A DNA stretch of 44,498 nt, taken from Lachnospiraceae bacterium. GTDB taxonomy: Bacteria > Bacillota > Clostridia > Lachnospirales > Lachnospiraceae. Under the pieces are notes generated by a model, which was given only the letters and a program-made list of their open reading frames with translations, was not told the origin of the DNA and did not search any database. Of the stretch, positions 26,831 to 34,393 are shown piece by piece. Positions within the stretch are counted from its first letter, which is position 1. Each line of letters opens with the position of its first letter. The DNA lies in NCBI GenBank assembly GCA_024692905.1, contig JAILLY010000049.1:1-44498 (forward strand), read 5' to 3'. The position numbers and the translations under genes are program-made.

Positions 26831-26855
26831 CCGCCGGAGGGAAAAAAGTTATACT
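26827..26855 (+). promoter_or_regulatory. Promoter overlapping the end of the stator gene, close to the next ATG
   Basis: TTGACC (26827-26832), a 17-base spacer and TATACT (26850-26855). The predicted start is about 26862, the ATG itself, so the transcript may be leaderless. A GGAGGG (26836-26841) would serve only read-through transcripts and is 20 bases from the ATG. Confidence 0.6.
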
Positions 26856-26861
26856 TTGCTT

Positions 26862-28235
26862 ATGAGAAAGAAAGTCATTGGTATCGCCCTTGCGTTTTCT
26901 CTCGTGGTCACGGGCCTGCATTTCAGCCCGCGTGCCGATGAGATAGACGTGATCGAGGACGATATGATCTACGAAGAACAGGATATTGAAGCCGAAGAGG
27001 AAACAAGCCTCGAAGAGGAAACAAGCCTCGAAGAGGAAACAAGCCTTGAGACGGATATGGATCTTGAATCGGAAGAGGATATAGTGATCCGTCCCGACGA
27101 CGATCTGCTTGATTATACGGCGGATGAGGAGGATGCGCTCGTTGATATCGACGTGGAAGAGGAGGAAGACATCTTCGACATAGTCCCCGACGAGCCCGAG
27201 AATGTCGTTGACAGTGCGGAAGATGACTATTATGAGATCGAAGAGGAATACGTTTACGATGACCGCCCGTTTGATGCATCCTACATCACCGGCAAGGGTG
27301 TCGAGCGTATCAGGAAGGTCATAGTAGCTTACGCAGAGTCACTCGGCGGCACCTTCATAAGCCCCTACTACAAGGGCGGCAAGGCCGTTAGCATACAGTG
27401 CTGCGCATATGTCAATCAGGTATGGAAGCATGTCTTCGGAAAGGATATCTACGATCCCGGCGTAATGACCACCACGAGCCACGAGGGAGAGACCATATAT
27501 AATTTCCTTGAAAGGACAGGCGCCAGGGCCGGAGATATACTTTATGTCCGTTACTGGAAGGTTAAGAAGAACGACTGGTCTACGCATTTCATGATCCTTC
27601 TTGATTATGACGAGACCGGTGTATATGTTACCGACGGATATGAGACCGATGACGGCAGGTTCGTTGTATGGCGTATCGACAAGAAGGCCATTTACGATCA
27701 GTCCAATTTCTTTAAGAAGACCGGAAGTGACCGTGACAAGCCCGGACATAAGCACTGGTCCGGCAAGGACGGAAGCTTCTTCAAGCTTTACCGCATGAGG
27801 CAGGAGGAATGGTGCAACGTGGCGAATTCGACCTACGAGGCATATGCCACGGATCCCATGGTCTGTTCAACGATAACAAGGACGAATCTGTTTGAAGGCA
27901 CCTATACGATCAAGGCAGTGGTCTATTCAAGCAACGGCCTTAACAGGGTCCAGTTCCCCGTATGGACCGCAGCGGACGGGCAGGATGATCTGTGCCCGAA
28001 TTATGAAACGGATGATCTTGTCACGGGCGAGATAGAGGATATCGGTGACGATCACTACTCAGTGACTCATACGGTCAATATTGCCGACCATAACTATGAA
28101 ATGGGCAACTATATGGGTGAAATGTATATGTACGACAAAGAAGGTGTGCTGATGACCTATACCCTTGATGCCGTAAATATGGACGGAGCCTCCGGGGGCA
28201 TACTTATAGACCACATGCCCTGGATGCTGGAGTAG
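26862..28235 (+). CDS. Secreted papain-fold (NlpC/P60-like) protein with acidic N-terminus and GBS_Bsp-like domain
   Basis: The 457-residue protein begins with a signal peptide (MRKKVIGIALAFSLVVTGLHF). An Asp/Glu-dominated segment (about 26-135) follows, including a threefold EEETSL repeat. A papain-like domain (about 140-310) has candidate nucleophile Cys180 in SIQCCAYVNQVW, GDILYVRYW and His242 in STHFMILLDYDETGVYVTDG; the normal NlpC 'DCSGFV' reads QCCAYV. The C-terminus (about 345-445) has INxVxFPVWT-like features: VYSSNGLNRVQFPVWTA, GQDDL and DHNYEMGNYMGEMYMYD, as in GBS_Bsp-like domains that accompany wall hydrolases. It probably cuts or binds peptidoglycan. The ATG is set from the signal peptide; TTG 26856 is an alternative. 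Confidence 0.75.
   Translation: MRKKVIGIALAFSLVVTGLHFSPRADEIDVIEDDMIYEEQDIEAEEETSLEEETSLEEETSLETDMDLESEEDIVIRPDDDLLDYTADEEDALVDIDVEEEEDIFDIVPDEPENVVDSAEDDYYEIEEEYVYDDRPFDASYITGKGVERIRKVIVAYAESLGGTFISPYYKGGKAVSIQCCAYVNQVWKHVFGKDIYDPGVMTTTSHEGETIYNFLERTGARAGDILYVRYWKVKKNDWSTHFMILLDYDETGVYVTDGYETDDGRFVVWRIDKKAIYDQSNFFKKTGSDRDKPGHKHWSGKDGSFFKLYRMRQEEWCNVANSTYEAYATDPMVCSTITRTNLFEGTYTIKAVVYSSNGLNRVQFPVWTAADGQDDLCPNYETDDLVTGEIEDIGDDHYSVTHTVNIADHNYEMGNYMGEMYMYDKEGVLMTYTLDAVNMDGASGGILIDHMPWMLE
26994..27047 (+). repeat. Three tandem 18-bp units in the acidic segment
   Basis: gaagaggaaacaagcctc occurs at 26994, 27012 and 27030; the third differs only in its last base. Each encodes EEETSL in frame. Confidence 0.9.
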
Positions 28236-28239
28236 CCGG

Positions 28240-28620
28240 ATGGAAGAGCGCGCACTTAAGTTTGCCGAAGCATTATGTGAATATAGCAATAAAGACAGGG
28301 AATTCCTTGAAGCCTTTAAGCGCAGGCTCGAAGCCTCGCCGGCTTTATATAAGGAATTCCTGTATTTTATTGACAACGGGGATTTTCTCTGCGAGATGAA
28401 CGTGCAGGGCATAACACTGCCGGACATCCTTGTATGGCAGGTTGACAAGTTCAAATCGGGGATCGACGAGGGAAGGTTTGAGCTTAAATATAACCCGGAT
28501 GCCATGCTTTTAATGGCATTTAACACGATGTATGACGTTGAAAAGGACCCCTCGGTATACCTTGAAAATTTCCGGAGCGTGACCGGCAGCGATTACGAGG
28601 ATAAGATCAAGGGATACTGA
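28240..28620 (+). CDS. Small helical protein of unknown function
   Basis: The 126-residue protein is soluble and probably all-helical (ALKFAEALCEYSNKDREFLE, AFKRRLEASPALYKEFLYF). It has one aromatic core stretch (LPDILVWQVDKF) and no signal, metal or nucleotide motif. I do not recognise a family. GGAG (28228-28231) inside the upstream gene and a 4-base gap show translational coupling to the papain-fold protein. It is the last gene before the Mrp promoter and could be a cytosolic partner of the envelope cluster, but nothing in the sequence proves this. Confidence 0.75.
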   Translation: MEERALKFAEALCEYSNKDREFLEAFKRRLEASPALYKEFLYFIDNGDFLCEMNVQGITLPDILVWQVDKFKSGIDEGRFELKYNPDAMLLMAFNTMYDVEKDPSVYLENFRSVTGSDYEDKIKGY

Positions 28621-28653
28621 GCCGAATATACACCATATATTGCCGCGTACATA

Positions 28654-28682
28654 TTGCATACCACCATATTTTGTGCTAACAT
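28654..28682 (+). promoter_or_regulatory. Promoter of the Mrp operon
   Basis: TTGCAT (28654-28659), 17 bases, TAACAT (28677-28682). The -10 is embedded in GCTAA-ca-TTAGC (28675-28686), a short inverted repeat that may be an operator. Confidence 0.55.
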
Positions 28683-28712
28683 TAGCATGTATTTATCGTC
28701 AAGGGTGTGGGC

Positions 28713-29189
28713 ATGTACGCGGCATTATTTATTCTATGGATAATCTTTAACGGAAGGTTTACGCCGGAGGTGGCCGTGATTGGCCTCATAGTATCGGCGT
28801 TGATCTTCCTATTTATTTGCAGGTTTATGGGTTACAGCATCAGGAAGGAAAAGATGCTGTATATTCTTGTGCCCTGGATGCTCAAGTATTTCATCATTTT
28901 GATAACCGAGATAGTGAAGGCCAACTTTGCGACCTCGGCACTTATACTGAATCCCAAGATAGAAGTCGAACCCGGGATAGTGACTTTCAAGCCTGACTTT
29001 CACTACGGTTTTTTTAAGGCCATACTCGCCAATTCCATCACGCTTACGCCGGGAACGGTAACGATAAATGTCGAAGACGGCGTATATACCGTACACTGTC
29101 TCGATCCCGACCTGGCGACGGATATAGGGAATTCCGTTTTCCTTCGTGAGATCATGAAGGCGCAGGAGAGGCTTGATAAGGTAAGATAA
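28713..29189 (+). CDS. mrpE: Mrp antiporter subunit E
   Basis: This 158-residue MnhE/MrpE (MbhA) protein has three to four helices (YAALFILWIIFNGRFTPEV, IGLIVSALIFLFI, VPWMLKYFIILITEIVKANF). The family motif NSITLTPGTVTINVEDGVYTV appears near residues 109-129, and an acidic cytoplasmic end follows. ATG 28713 is 7 bases from AAGGG; the GTG at 28707 is too close. It is needed for assembly of the antiporter complex. Confidence 0.93.
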   Translation: MYAALFILWIIFNGRFTPEVAVIGLIVSALIFLFICRFMGYSIRKEKMLYILVPWMLKYFIILITEIVKANFATSALILNPKIEVEPGIVTFKPDFHYGFFKAILANSITLTPGTVTINVEDGVYTVHCLDPDLATDIGNSVFLREIMKAQERLDKVR

Positions 29190-29206
29190 TTCATCGGAGG
29201 TATACA

Positions 29207-29587
29207 ATGGGTGCTGCAGCCCGGGCAACGGATATATTGCTGCTGATAATAATGCTCGCATATGCGCTTTTGGTCGTTTTGATCCTCATCCGGGCCGTAA
29301 AGGGTCCGAGGATAGCTGACAGGCTGATGGCGATAAACATGATAGGTACCGTGGTCATCCTGTTGATGTCGATCATCGCGTATGAACTCGGGGAGGACTA
29401 TCTTTTGGATATCGGTATCATATATGCCACGATAAGTTTCCTTGCGGTAGTGATCCTTACCAAGGTATATATGGGTGTCCATGAGGAGAACGTACTTAAG
29501 AAGCAGAAGCTTGAGCGCGAGAAGAGGGAGAATGCGGCGAAGTCCGAAGAGGACGCCGTCTGGGATGAACTGCTGAACGGTCTTTGA
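29207..29587 (+). CDS. mrpF: Mrp antiporter subunit F, with charged tail
   Basis: The 126-residue MrpF (MbhB) protein has three helices (about 8-28, 38-58, 64-86) with GPRIADRLMAINMIGT. A C-terminal extension of about 35 charged residues (KLEREKREN...) makes it longer than usual MrpF (about 90). Ribosome site CGGAGG, 17 bases after mrpE. Confidence 0.93.
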   Translation: MGAAARATDILLLIIMLAYALLVVLILIRAVKGPRIADRLMAINMIGTVVILLMSIIAYELGEDYLLDIGIIYATISFLAVVILTKVYMGVHEENVLKKQKLEREKRENAAKSEEDAVWDELLNGL

Positions 29588-29596
29588 GGAGAAGCC

Positions 29597-29935
29597 ATGG
29601 AGTGGGTCAGGTTTACGTGTGCCGCGATATGTCTCATATTTGCGGTTGTAATGGAAAATATAGCGGTTTACGGTGTGTTTAAGTTCAAATTCGTCATGAA
29701 CCGGATGCACGCCGCGGCGATCGGAGATACGTTGGGCCTGATGCTCGGAGCATTGGGACTGATCATCCTTAAGGGTGTATCATGGTTTTCCTTCAAGATG
29801 TGCCTTGTCGTGTTCCTGTTGTGGATAACGTCGGCGGTATCGTCTCATGTGATCATGCGTATGGAATACAGTATCGACGAGGAAGCGGTCGCCGAAGAGA
29901 CATCGGATATAGATATTCAGGGAGGCGGACAATGA
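29597..29935 (+). CDS. mrpG: Mrp antiporter subunit G
   Basis: The 112-residue MrpG (MbhC) protein has three helices and the family patch NRMHAAAIGDTLGLMLGALGL. The acidic C-terminus ends IDIQGGGQ. Its stop overlaps the next gene's ATG (29932) by 4 bases. Confidence 0.93.
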   Translation: MEWVRFTCAAICLIFAVVMENIAVYGVFKFKFVMNRMHAAAIGDTLGLMLGALGLIILKGVSWFSFKMCLVVFLLWITSAVSSHVIMRMEYSIDEEAVAEETSDIDIQGGGQ

Positions 29936-30186
29936 GGCTGTTCATATTGATCCTTGCGGTATTTCTGATAGTGTGCGCGATAGCAACCTGCGTCCATAAG
30001 ACGCTGCTTGCTTCGATAATCATATTTATGGCATACAGTACGATAATGAGCCTGATATGGGCAATGCTTGAGTCGCCGGATCTTGCGATCACGGAGGCTG
30101 CGGTAGGAGCCGGGGTGACATCGATACTGTTTTTCGTGACTTTAAAGAAGATAAGGGCAGTGGAAGATGAGCAGAAAACGGACTGA
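29932..30186 (+). CDS. MbhD/DUF4040-type antiporter subunit (MrpA C-terminal part)
   Basis: The 84-residue three-helix protein has LESPDLAITEAAVGAGVTSILFF, the signature of the DUF4040 segment that in Bacillus Mrp is fused to the end of MrpA and in Thermococcus is separate MbhD. The start at 29932 is inside the mrpG stop (ATGA). Its end overlaps the next gene by 20 bases. Confidence 0.9.
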   Translation: MRLFILILAVFLIVCAIATCVHKTLLASIIIFMAYSTIMSLIWAMLESPDLAITEAAVGAGVTSILFFVTLKKIRAVEDEQKTD

Positions 30187-31135
30187 TTACAGGTCTACCT
30201 TTTACAGCCGAATAGAGAACTTCGTAAACGGCAAGGAGGATTTTCTCCTTTATAAGCCCAAGGGAAACACGGAGGCCAAACAGCTTGAGTCGCTCGAGGA
30301 GGAGCTTGCCGAAGCAGCCGACCTTCTGGAACAGCGCGAAGCAAGACAGAAGCTTCAGGACAGGATGGCGCCCCTTGATTATCTTAAGAATTTCCACAAG
30401 CTCTACGGGGTGGTCGCGGCGCTTGTCTGTGCGACGATGATGATACTGCTCATCTCTACCGTTATATATCTGCCTCCGTTCGGAAGTCCGGACAATCCGA
30501 CAAACAACGAAGTGATAGAGCGCTATATTGAAAAGGGCGAAGAAGAAACAGGAGCGGTGAACATAGTTACGGGCCTTATCTTAAATTACAGGGGCTTTGA
30601 TACGATGGGCGAGACTCATGTGCTCTTCATCGCGGCAAGCTGCGTCATGATACTTCTGCTCATAGTTGAGGGAGAAGAGAAGAAGTCGGTATATGCCAAT
30701 GACCGCTATCTGGAACCGGGGAATGATATCATCATCCAGAGAGTCGCTTGTTTCCTCATTCCCGTGATCCTTCTCTTCGGTATATATGTGATATTAAACG
30801 GACACTTATCTCCGGGCGGCGGATTCTCCGGAGGAGCAGTTATCGGAGCGGGACTCATACTGCATGAAGCTGCCTTCGGTTTCAGGAAGACCGAACGGTT
30901 CTTTAACGAGCATGTATATAAGATCGCCAAGGTGAGTGCGCTGTGCTTTTATGTATGCTGCTTAAGCTATTATTTCTATATGGGAGCCCACGGATACGAT
31001 AACCATATCCCGCTCGGTACTCCGGGAAATATCATAAGCAGCGGACTCATATTGTTCATAAACATATTTGTCGGGACAGAGGTGGCATGCACCATGTACG
31101 CCTTCTATGCACTGTTCCGGAAGGGAGGCCTGTGA
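30167..31135 (+). CDS. mrpB: Fused MbhE-like and MrpB antiporter subunit
   Basis: The 322-residue protein starts with about 70 charged cytoplasmic residues with coiled-coil character (LEEELAEAADLLEQREARQ). An MbhE-like part follows (helices about 79-99 and 148-165 with IVTGLILNYRGFDTMGE). The MrpB domain (about 185-322) has NGHLSPGGGFSGGAVIGAG and four helices. In other organisms these parts are separate genes (MbhE and MbhF) or lie at the end of MrpA. The start is at the overlap with the previous gene. Confidence 0.88.
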   Translation: MSRKRTDYRSTFYSRIENFVNGKEDFLLYKPKGNTEAKQLESLEEELAEAADLLEQREARQKLQDRMAPLDYLKNFHKLYGVVAALVCATMMILLISTVIYLPPFGSPDNPTNNEVIERYIEKGEEETGAVNIVTGLILNYRGFDTMGETHVLFIAASCVMILLLIVEGEEKKSVYANDRYLEPGNDIIIQRVACFLIPVILLFGIYVILNGHLSPGGGFSGGAVIGAGLILHEAAFGFRKTERFFNEHVYKIAKVSALCFYVCCLSYYFYMGAHGYDNHIPLGTPGNIISSGLILFINIFVGTEVACTMYAFYALFRKGGL

Positions 31136-31563
31136 TGTTTTTAAGCGGCATATCTCCCAATGCATTTTCACTTATTTCGGTCATCCTGTTCTCGGTCGGG
31201 TTCACGACTCTTATGCTACACCGGAACATGATCAAGAAGATAATAGGTTTCAACATAATGGATACCGCGGTATACCTGTTCCTTGCAAGCAAGGGATATA
31301 TTGAAGGACGCAAGGCTCCGATCATCACAAACGGGGTCCATGATACGGCGGCATATATTAACCCCATACCCGCAGGCCTCGTGCTCACGGGTATTGTGGT
31401 ATCGGTATCCGTTACTGCGCTCATGCTCGCCATTACGATAAGGCTGTATGAACGCTATCATTCGCTTGATATCGATGAGATATCCCTGCGTTCGAAGAAG
31501 GATTCGCCCGGACGCAGCAAATACAGCAAACAGTTTAATGAACCGGAAGGGGAGGAGGATTGA
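31135..31563 (+). CDS. mrpC: Mrp antiporter subunit C (NuoK-like)
   Basis: The 142-residue protein has three helices with the NuoK-like patterns FSVGFTTLMLHRNMIKKIIGFNIMD and DPLPAGLVLTGIVVSVSVTAL-like text (actual INPIPAGLVLTGIVVSVS). A charged tail ends GEEED-like. ATG 31135 overlaps the mrpB stop by one base, with AAGGGAGG upstream. Confidence 0.92.
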   Translation: MFLSGISPNAFSLISVILFSVGFTTLMLHRNMIKKIIGFNIMDTAVYLFLASKGYIEGRKAPIITNGVHDTAAYINPIPAGLVLTGIVVSVSVTALMLAITIRLYERYHSLDIDEISLRSKKDSPGRSKYSKQFNEPEGEED

Positions 31564-33056
31564 TGGCTTTTATTGAAGATCTTGTTCCCTTGAGCATAGT
31601 GATATGTCTGTTCGGAGGCATCATCTGTTCCGCGATAAACGGCCGTATCGCAAGACGGCTTACGATAACCCTTCTCGGGTTCCAGATCGTGATGAACGCC
31701 CTCGTGCTCGGTTATACCTTATACCTTGGCCATGAGTTCGTTTATGTCATGGGAAGGTTTCCCGCACCGTGGGGCAATGAGCTCCGCGCCGGATGCCTTG
31801 AGGGGCTTATGGCGCTGTTCTTCTCGGTGATCATGCTTCTTTCGGTGACCGGAGGTATCAGGGGCCAGGATGATGATATAGATCCGGCGAAGATGAACCT
31901 TTACTTCATCATGATCAACCTGATGATGAGTTCGCTCTTAGCACTCGTTTATACAAACGACCTGTTCACGGCCTATGTGTTCGTCGAGATAAATACGATG
32001 GCGGCCGGTGCGCTTATCATGATAAGGAGGAACGGACATACGCTGGTGGCTGCGACCAAGTACATGATCATGAGCCTGTTAGGTTCGGGTCTTCTCCTGA
32101 TCGGTATAAGCATGCTCTATTCCATAACAGGGCAGCTTCTTATGCCGGATATTAAGGAAGCGGTCGCTAAGATAAATGCATCGGGTGAATATGCGATACC
32201 GCTTACTGTTGTGATAGGACTTATAAGCGTTGCCCTTGCCATAAAGAGTGCACTTTACCCGTTCCACAGCTGGCTGCCCGAGGCTTACGGCTATTCTACA
32301 GCTTCGTCCTCGGCCATACTTTCATCGCTTGTGAGCAAGGGATATATCTTCCTGCTCATCAAGATATTCTACCGGGTCATCGGACTCGGAGTAATGGTGG
32401 ATCATAAGATCACGAACATCCTGTTCATATTCGGGATAATCGCCATGATATCCGGATCGATTTCGGCTATAAGGCAGACCGATGTCAGGCATCTGATCGC
32501 TTATTCGTCCATCGCACAGATAGGTTACATCTATATGGGTATCGGGCTCGGGAGCATGGCCGGAATGGTCGCTGCCATCTTCCATATCATGAGCCATTCG
32601 GCGACCAAATCGATGCTGTTCATAGCGCAGAGGGGACTCGTTGAAGTGTCAGGCGGAAGCAAGGATTTCAGCGACCTTAAGGGTTCGGCATACCGCAATA
32701 CCCTGGCCGGGTTTGCCTTTGCCGTCGGAGCGTTTTCGATGGTAGGTATCCCGCTCCTTTCGGGCTTTACCTCCAAGGTTTATTTCGCGGAAGCGGCCAT
32801 CACCTCGGTGAAGGTCAAGATGTGGATAGCGATGATAACGCTCGCAGTCAGTACGATATTAAACGCGGTATATTTCATACGTGCCGTGATATCGGTATAT
32901 ACCCCGAGGAAAATGGAGTTTAAGGATCCCATGTATAAGCCTGCACGGACTTCGGCGGCGGCACTTGTATGCTTTGTACTGCTCAATTTCTTCCTCGGTA
33001 TCCTGTCGTATCCGATAGCATACACGATACAGACCGGGCTTGGAGCGTTCGGATGA
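31563..33056 (+). CDS. mrpD: Mrp antiporter subunit D (first of four NuoL/M/N-like subunits)
   Basis: The 497-residue, 14-helix proton channel protein has the key residues of the family: Glu in LFTAYVFVEINTMAAG (about 140) and Lys in ALAIKSALYPFHSWLPEAY (about 222). Its closest pattern is MrpD/MbhH. ATG 31563 overlaps the mrpC stop by one base (TTG 31560 also opens the frame). It probably exchanges cations against protons together with the next three paralogues. Confidence 0.92.
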   Translation: MAFIEDLVPLSIVICLFGGIICSAINGRIARRLTITLLGFQIVMNALVLGYTLYLGHEFVYVMGRFPAPWGNELRAGCLEGLMALFFSVIMLLSVTGGIRGQDDDIDPAKMNLYFIMINLMMSSLLALVYTNDLFTAYVFVEINTMAAGALIMIRRNGHTLVAATKYMIMSLLGSGLLLIGISMLYSITGQLLMPDIKEAVAKINASGEYAIPLTVVIGLISVALAIKSALYPFHSWLPEAYGYSTASSSAILSSLVSKGYIFLLIKIFYRVIGLGVMVDHKITNILFIFGIIAMISGSISAIRQTDVRHLIAYSSIAQIGYIYMGIGLGSMAGMVAAIFHIMSHSATKSMLFIAQRGLVEVSGGSKDFSDLKGSAYRNTLAGFAFAVGAFSMVGIPLLSGFTSKVYFAEAAITSVKVKMWIAMITLAVSTILNAVYFIRAVISVYTPRKMEFKDPMYKPARTSAAALVCFVLLNFFLGILSYPIAYTIQTGLGAFG

Positions 33057-33085
33057 TATCCGCCCCGGGCGGTTAAGAGGTGTAT

Positions 33086-34384
33086 ATGTACCTTACAAAA
33101 GACATACCGTTATCCTTTGGAGCGGATGCTCTCGGGCTTATGTTCCTTGTGCTGACCGTTTCGATGTGGGTAATGGATCTTATCTTTTCAATAGAATACT
33201 TAAAGCATGACCGCCGCAGGGTAAGGTTCTATGTTTTCTATGTGCTGACCCTTATCTCGATGACGGGCATATGCCTTTCGCGCAACCTGCTCACCATGTA
33301 TCTCTTCTATGAGATGATGGCGCTCATGTCGCTGCCTTTGGTGCTGCATGACCAGACGAAAGAAGCACTGAGTGCGGGCAGGAAGTATATATTTTACTCG
33401 ATGGGCGGAGCGTTTGCCGGACTTGCGGGATTCTTCTTCATATATATCTATGCGGATACGCTCACGTTCACGCCGGGCGGCGTGCTTGATATGGCAAGGC
33501 TTGCGGGACACGAGGATGCGATGCTTATCGTCACCATGCTCGTTATCATAGGATTCGGTTCCAAGGCCGGAATGTTCCCGCTGCACGCATGGCTCCCGAC
33601 CGCACACCCGGTCGCACCTTCTCCGGCATCCGCCTTTCTTTCGGGCAACATCACCAAGATGGGCGTGTTCGTGATCATAAGATATATTTACTATCTTGTC
33701 GGGCCGGAATTTATAAGAGGTACATGGGTACAGTACACATTCCTTGCGCTTACGATGCTAACCATTATGATGGGATCGATGATGGCATACAAGGAGCAGC
33801 TTATGAAGAAGCGCCTTGCATATTCCACGGTAAGCCAGGTGAGCTATGCCCTGTTTGGAATAGCGCTTTTAACGCCTGCCGGATTTACCGGCGCGATGAT
33901 GCATGTTATCTTCCATTCGCTCGTCAAGAACACACTGTTTGAGACGGCGGGTGCCGTAATGCATATGACGGGATTTAAGAAGGCTTCGGAATATAAGGAT
34001 CTTGCAAGAAAGATGCCGGTGACCATGTGGTGCTATGCGCTTGTATCGATAACTCTTGTCGGTGTGCCTCCCACGAGCGCATTTTTAAGCAAATGGTATA
34101 TCGCGCAGGGGGCATTAAGCTCGGGGACGGGAGTGATCACATGGCTCGGACCCGTGATCCTTATATTAAGCGCACTGCTTACCGCAGGATACCTTTTAAG
34201 CGTTATGCTTACAGCTTTCTTCCCCGGGGATGAATACGATTATCCCTGCCTTGAGAAAAAGGAACCCCGTATCACTATGCTTCTGCCGATGCTCTGCATG
34301 GCTGCGGCAGCAGTGATATTCGGTATTTTTCCCGGACCTGTTATGAAGATCATAACGGGTATCGCGGATGTATTGTTTGTTTAA
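33086..34384 (+). CDS. NuoM/NuoN-like antiporter subunit (second)
   Basis: The 432-residue protein has about 12 helices and keeps Glu in MYLFYEMMALMSLP and Lys in GFGSKAGMFPLHAWLPTAHP, with His in FHSLVKNTLFETAG. The N-terminus is shorter than in MrpD, lacking the first helices. ATG 33086 is 5 bases after AAGAGG. It lies 29 bases after mrpD. Confidence 0.9.
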   Translation: MYLTKDIPLSFGADALGLMFLVLTVSMWVMDLIFSIEYLKHDRRRVRFYVFYVLTLISMTGICLSRNLLTMYLFYEMMALMSLPLVLHDQTKEALSAGRKYIFYSMGGAFAGLAGFFFIYIYADTLTFTPGGVLDMARLAGHEDAMLIVTMLVIIGFGSKAGMFPLHAWLPTAHPVAPSPASAFLSGNITKMGVFVIIRYIYYLVGPEFIRGTWVQYTFLALTMLTIMMGSMMAYKEQLMKKRLAYSTVSQVSYALFGIALLTPAGFTGAMMHVIFHSLVKNTLFETAGAVMHMTGFKKASEYKDLARKMPVTMWCYALVSITLVGVPPTSAFLSKWYIAQGALSSGTGVITWLGPVILILSALLTAGYLLSVMLTAFFPGDEYDYPCLEKKEPRITMLLPMLCMAAAAVIFGIFPGPVMKIITGIADVLFV

Positions 34385-34393
34385 GGAGCAAAT

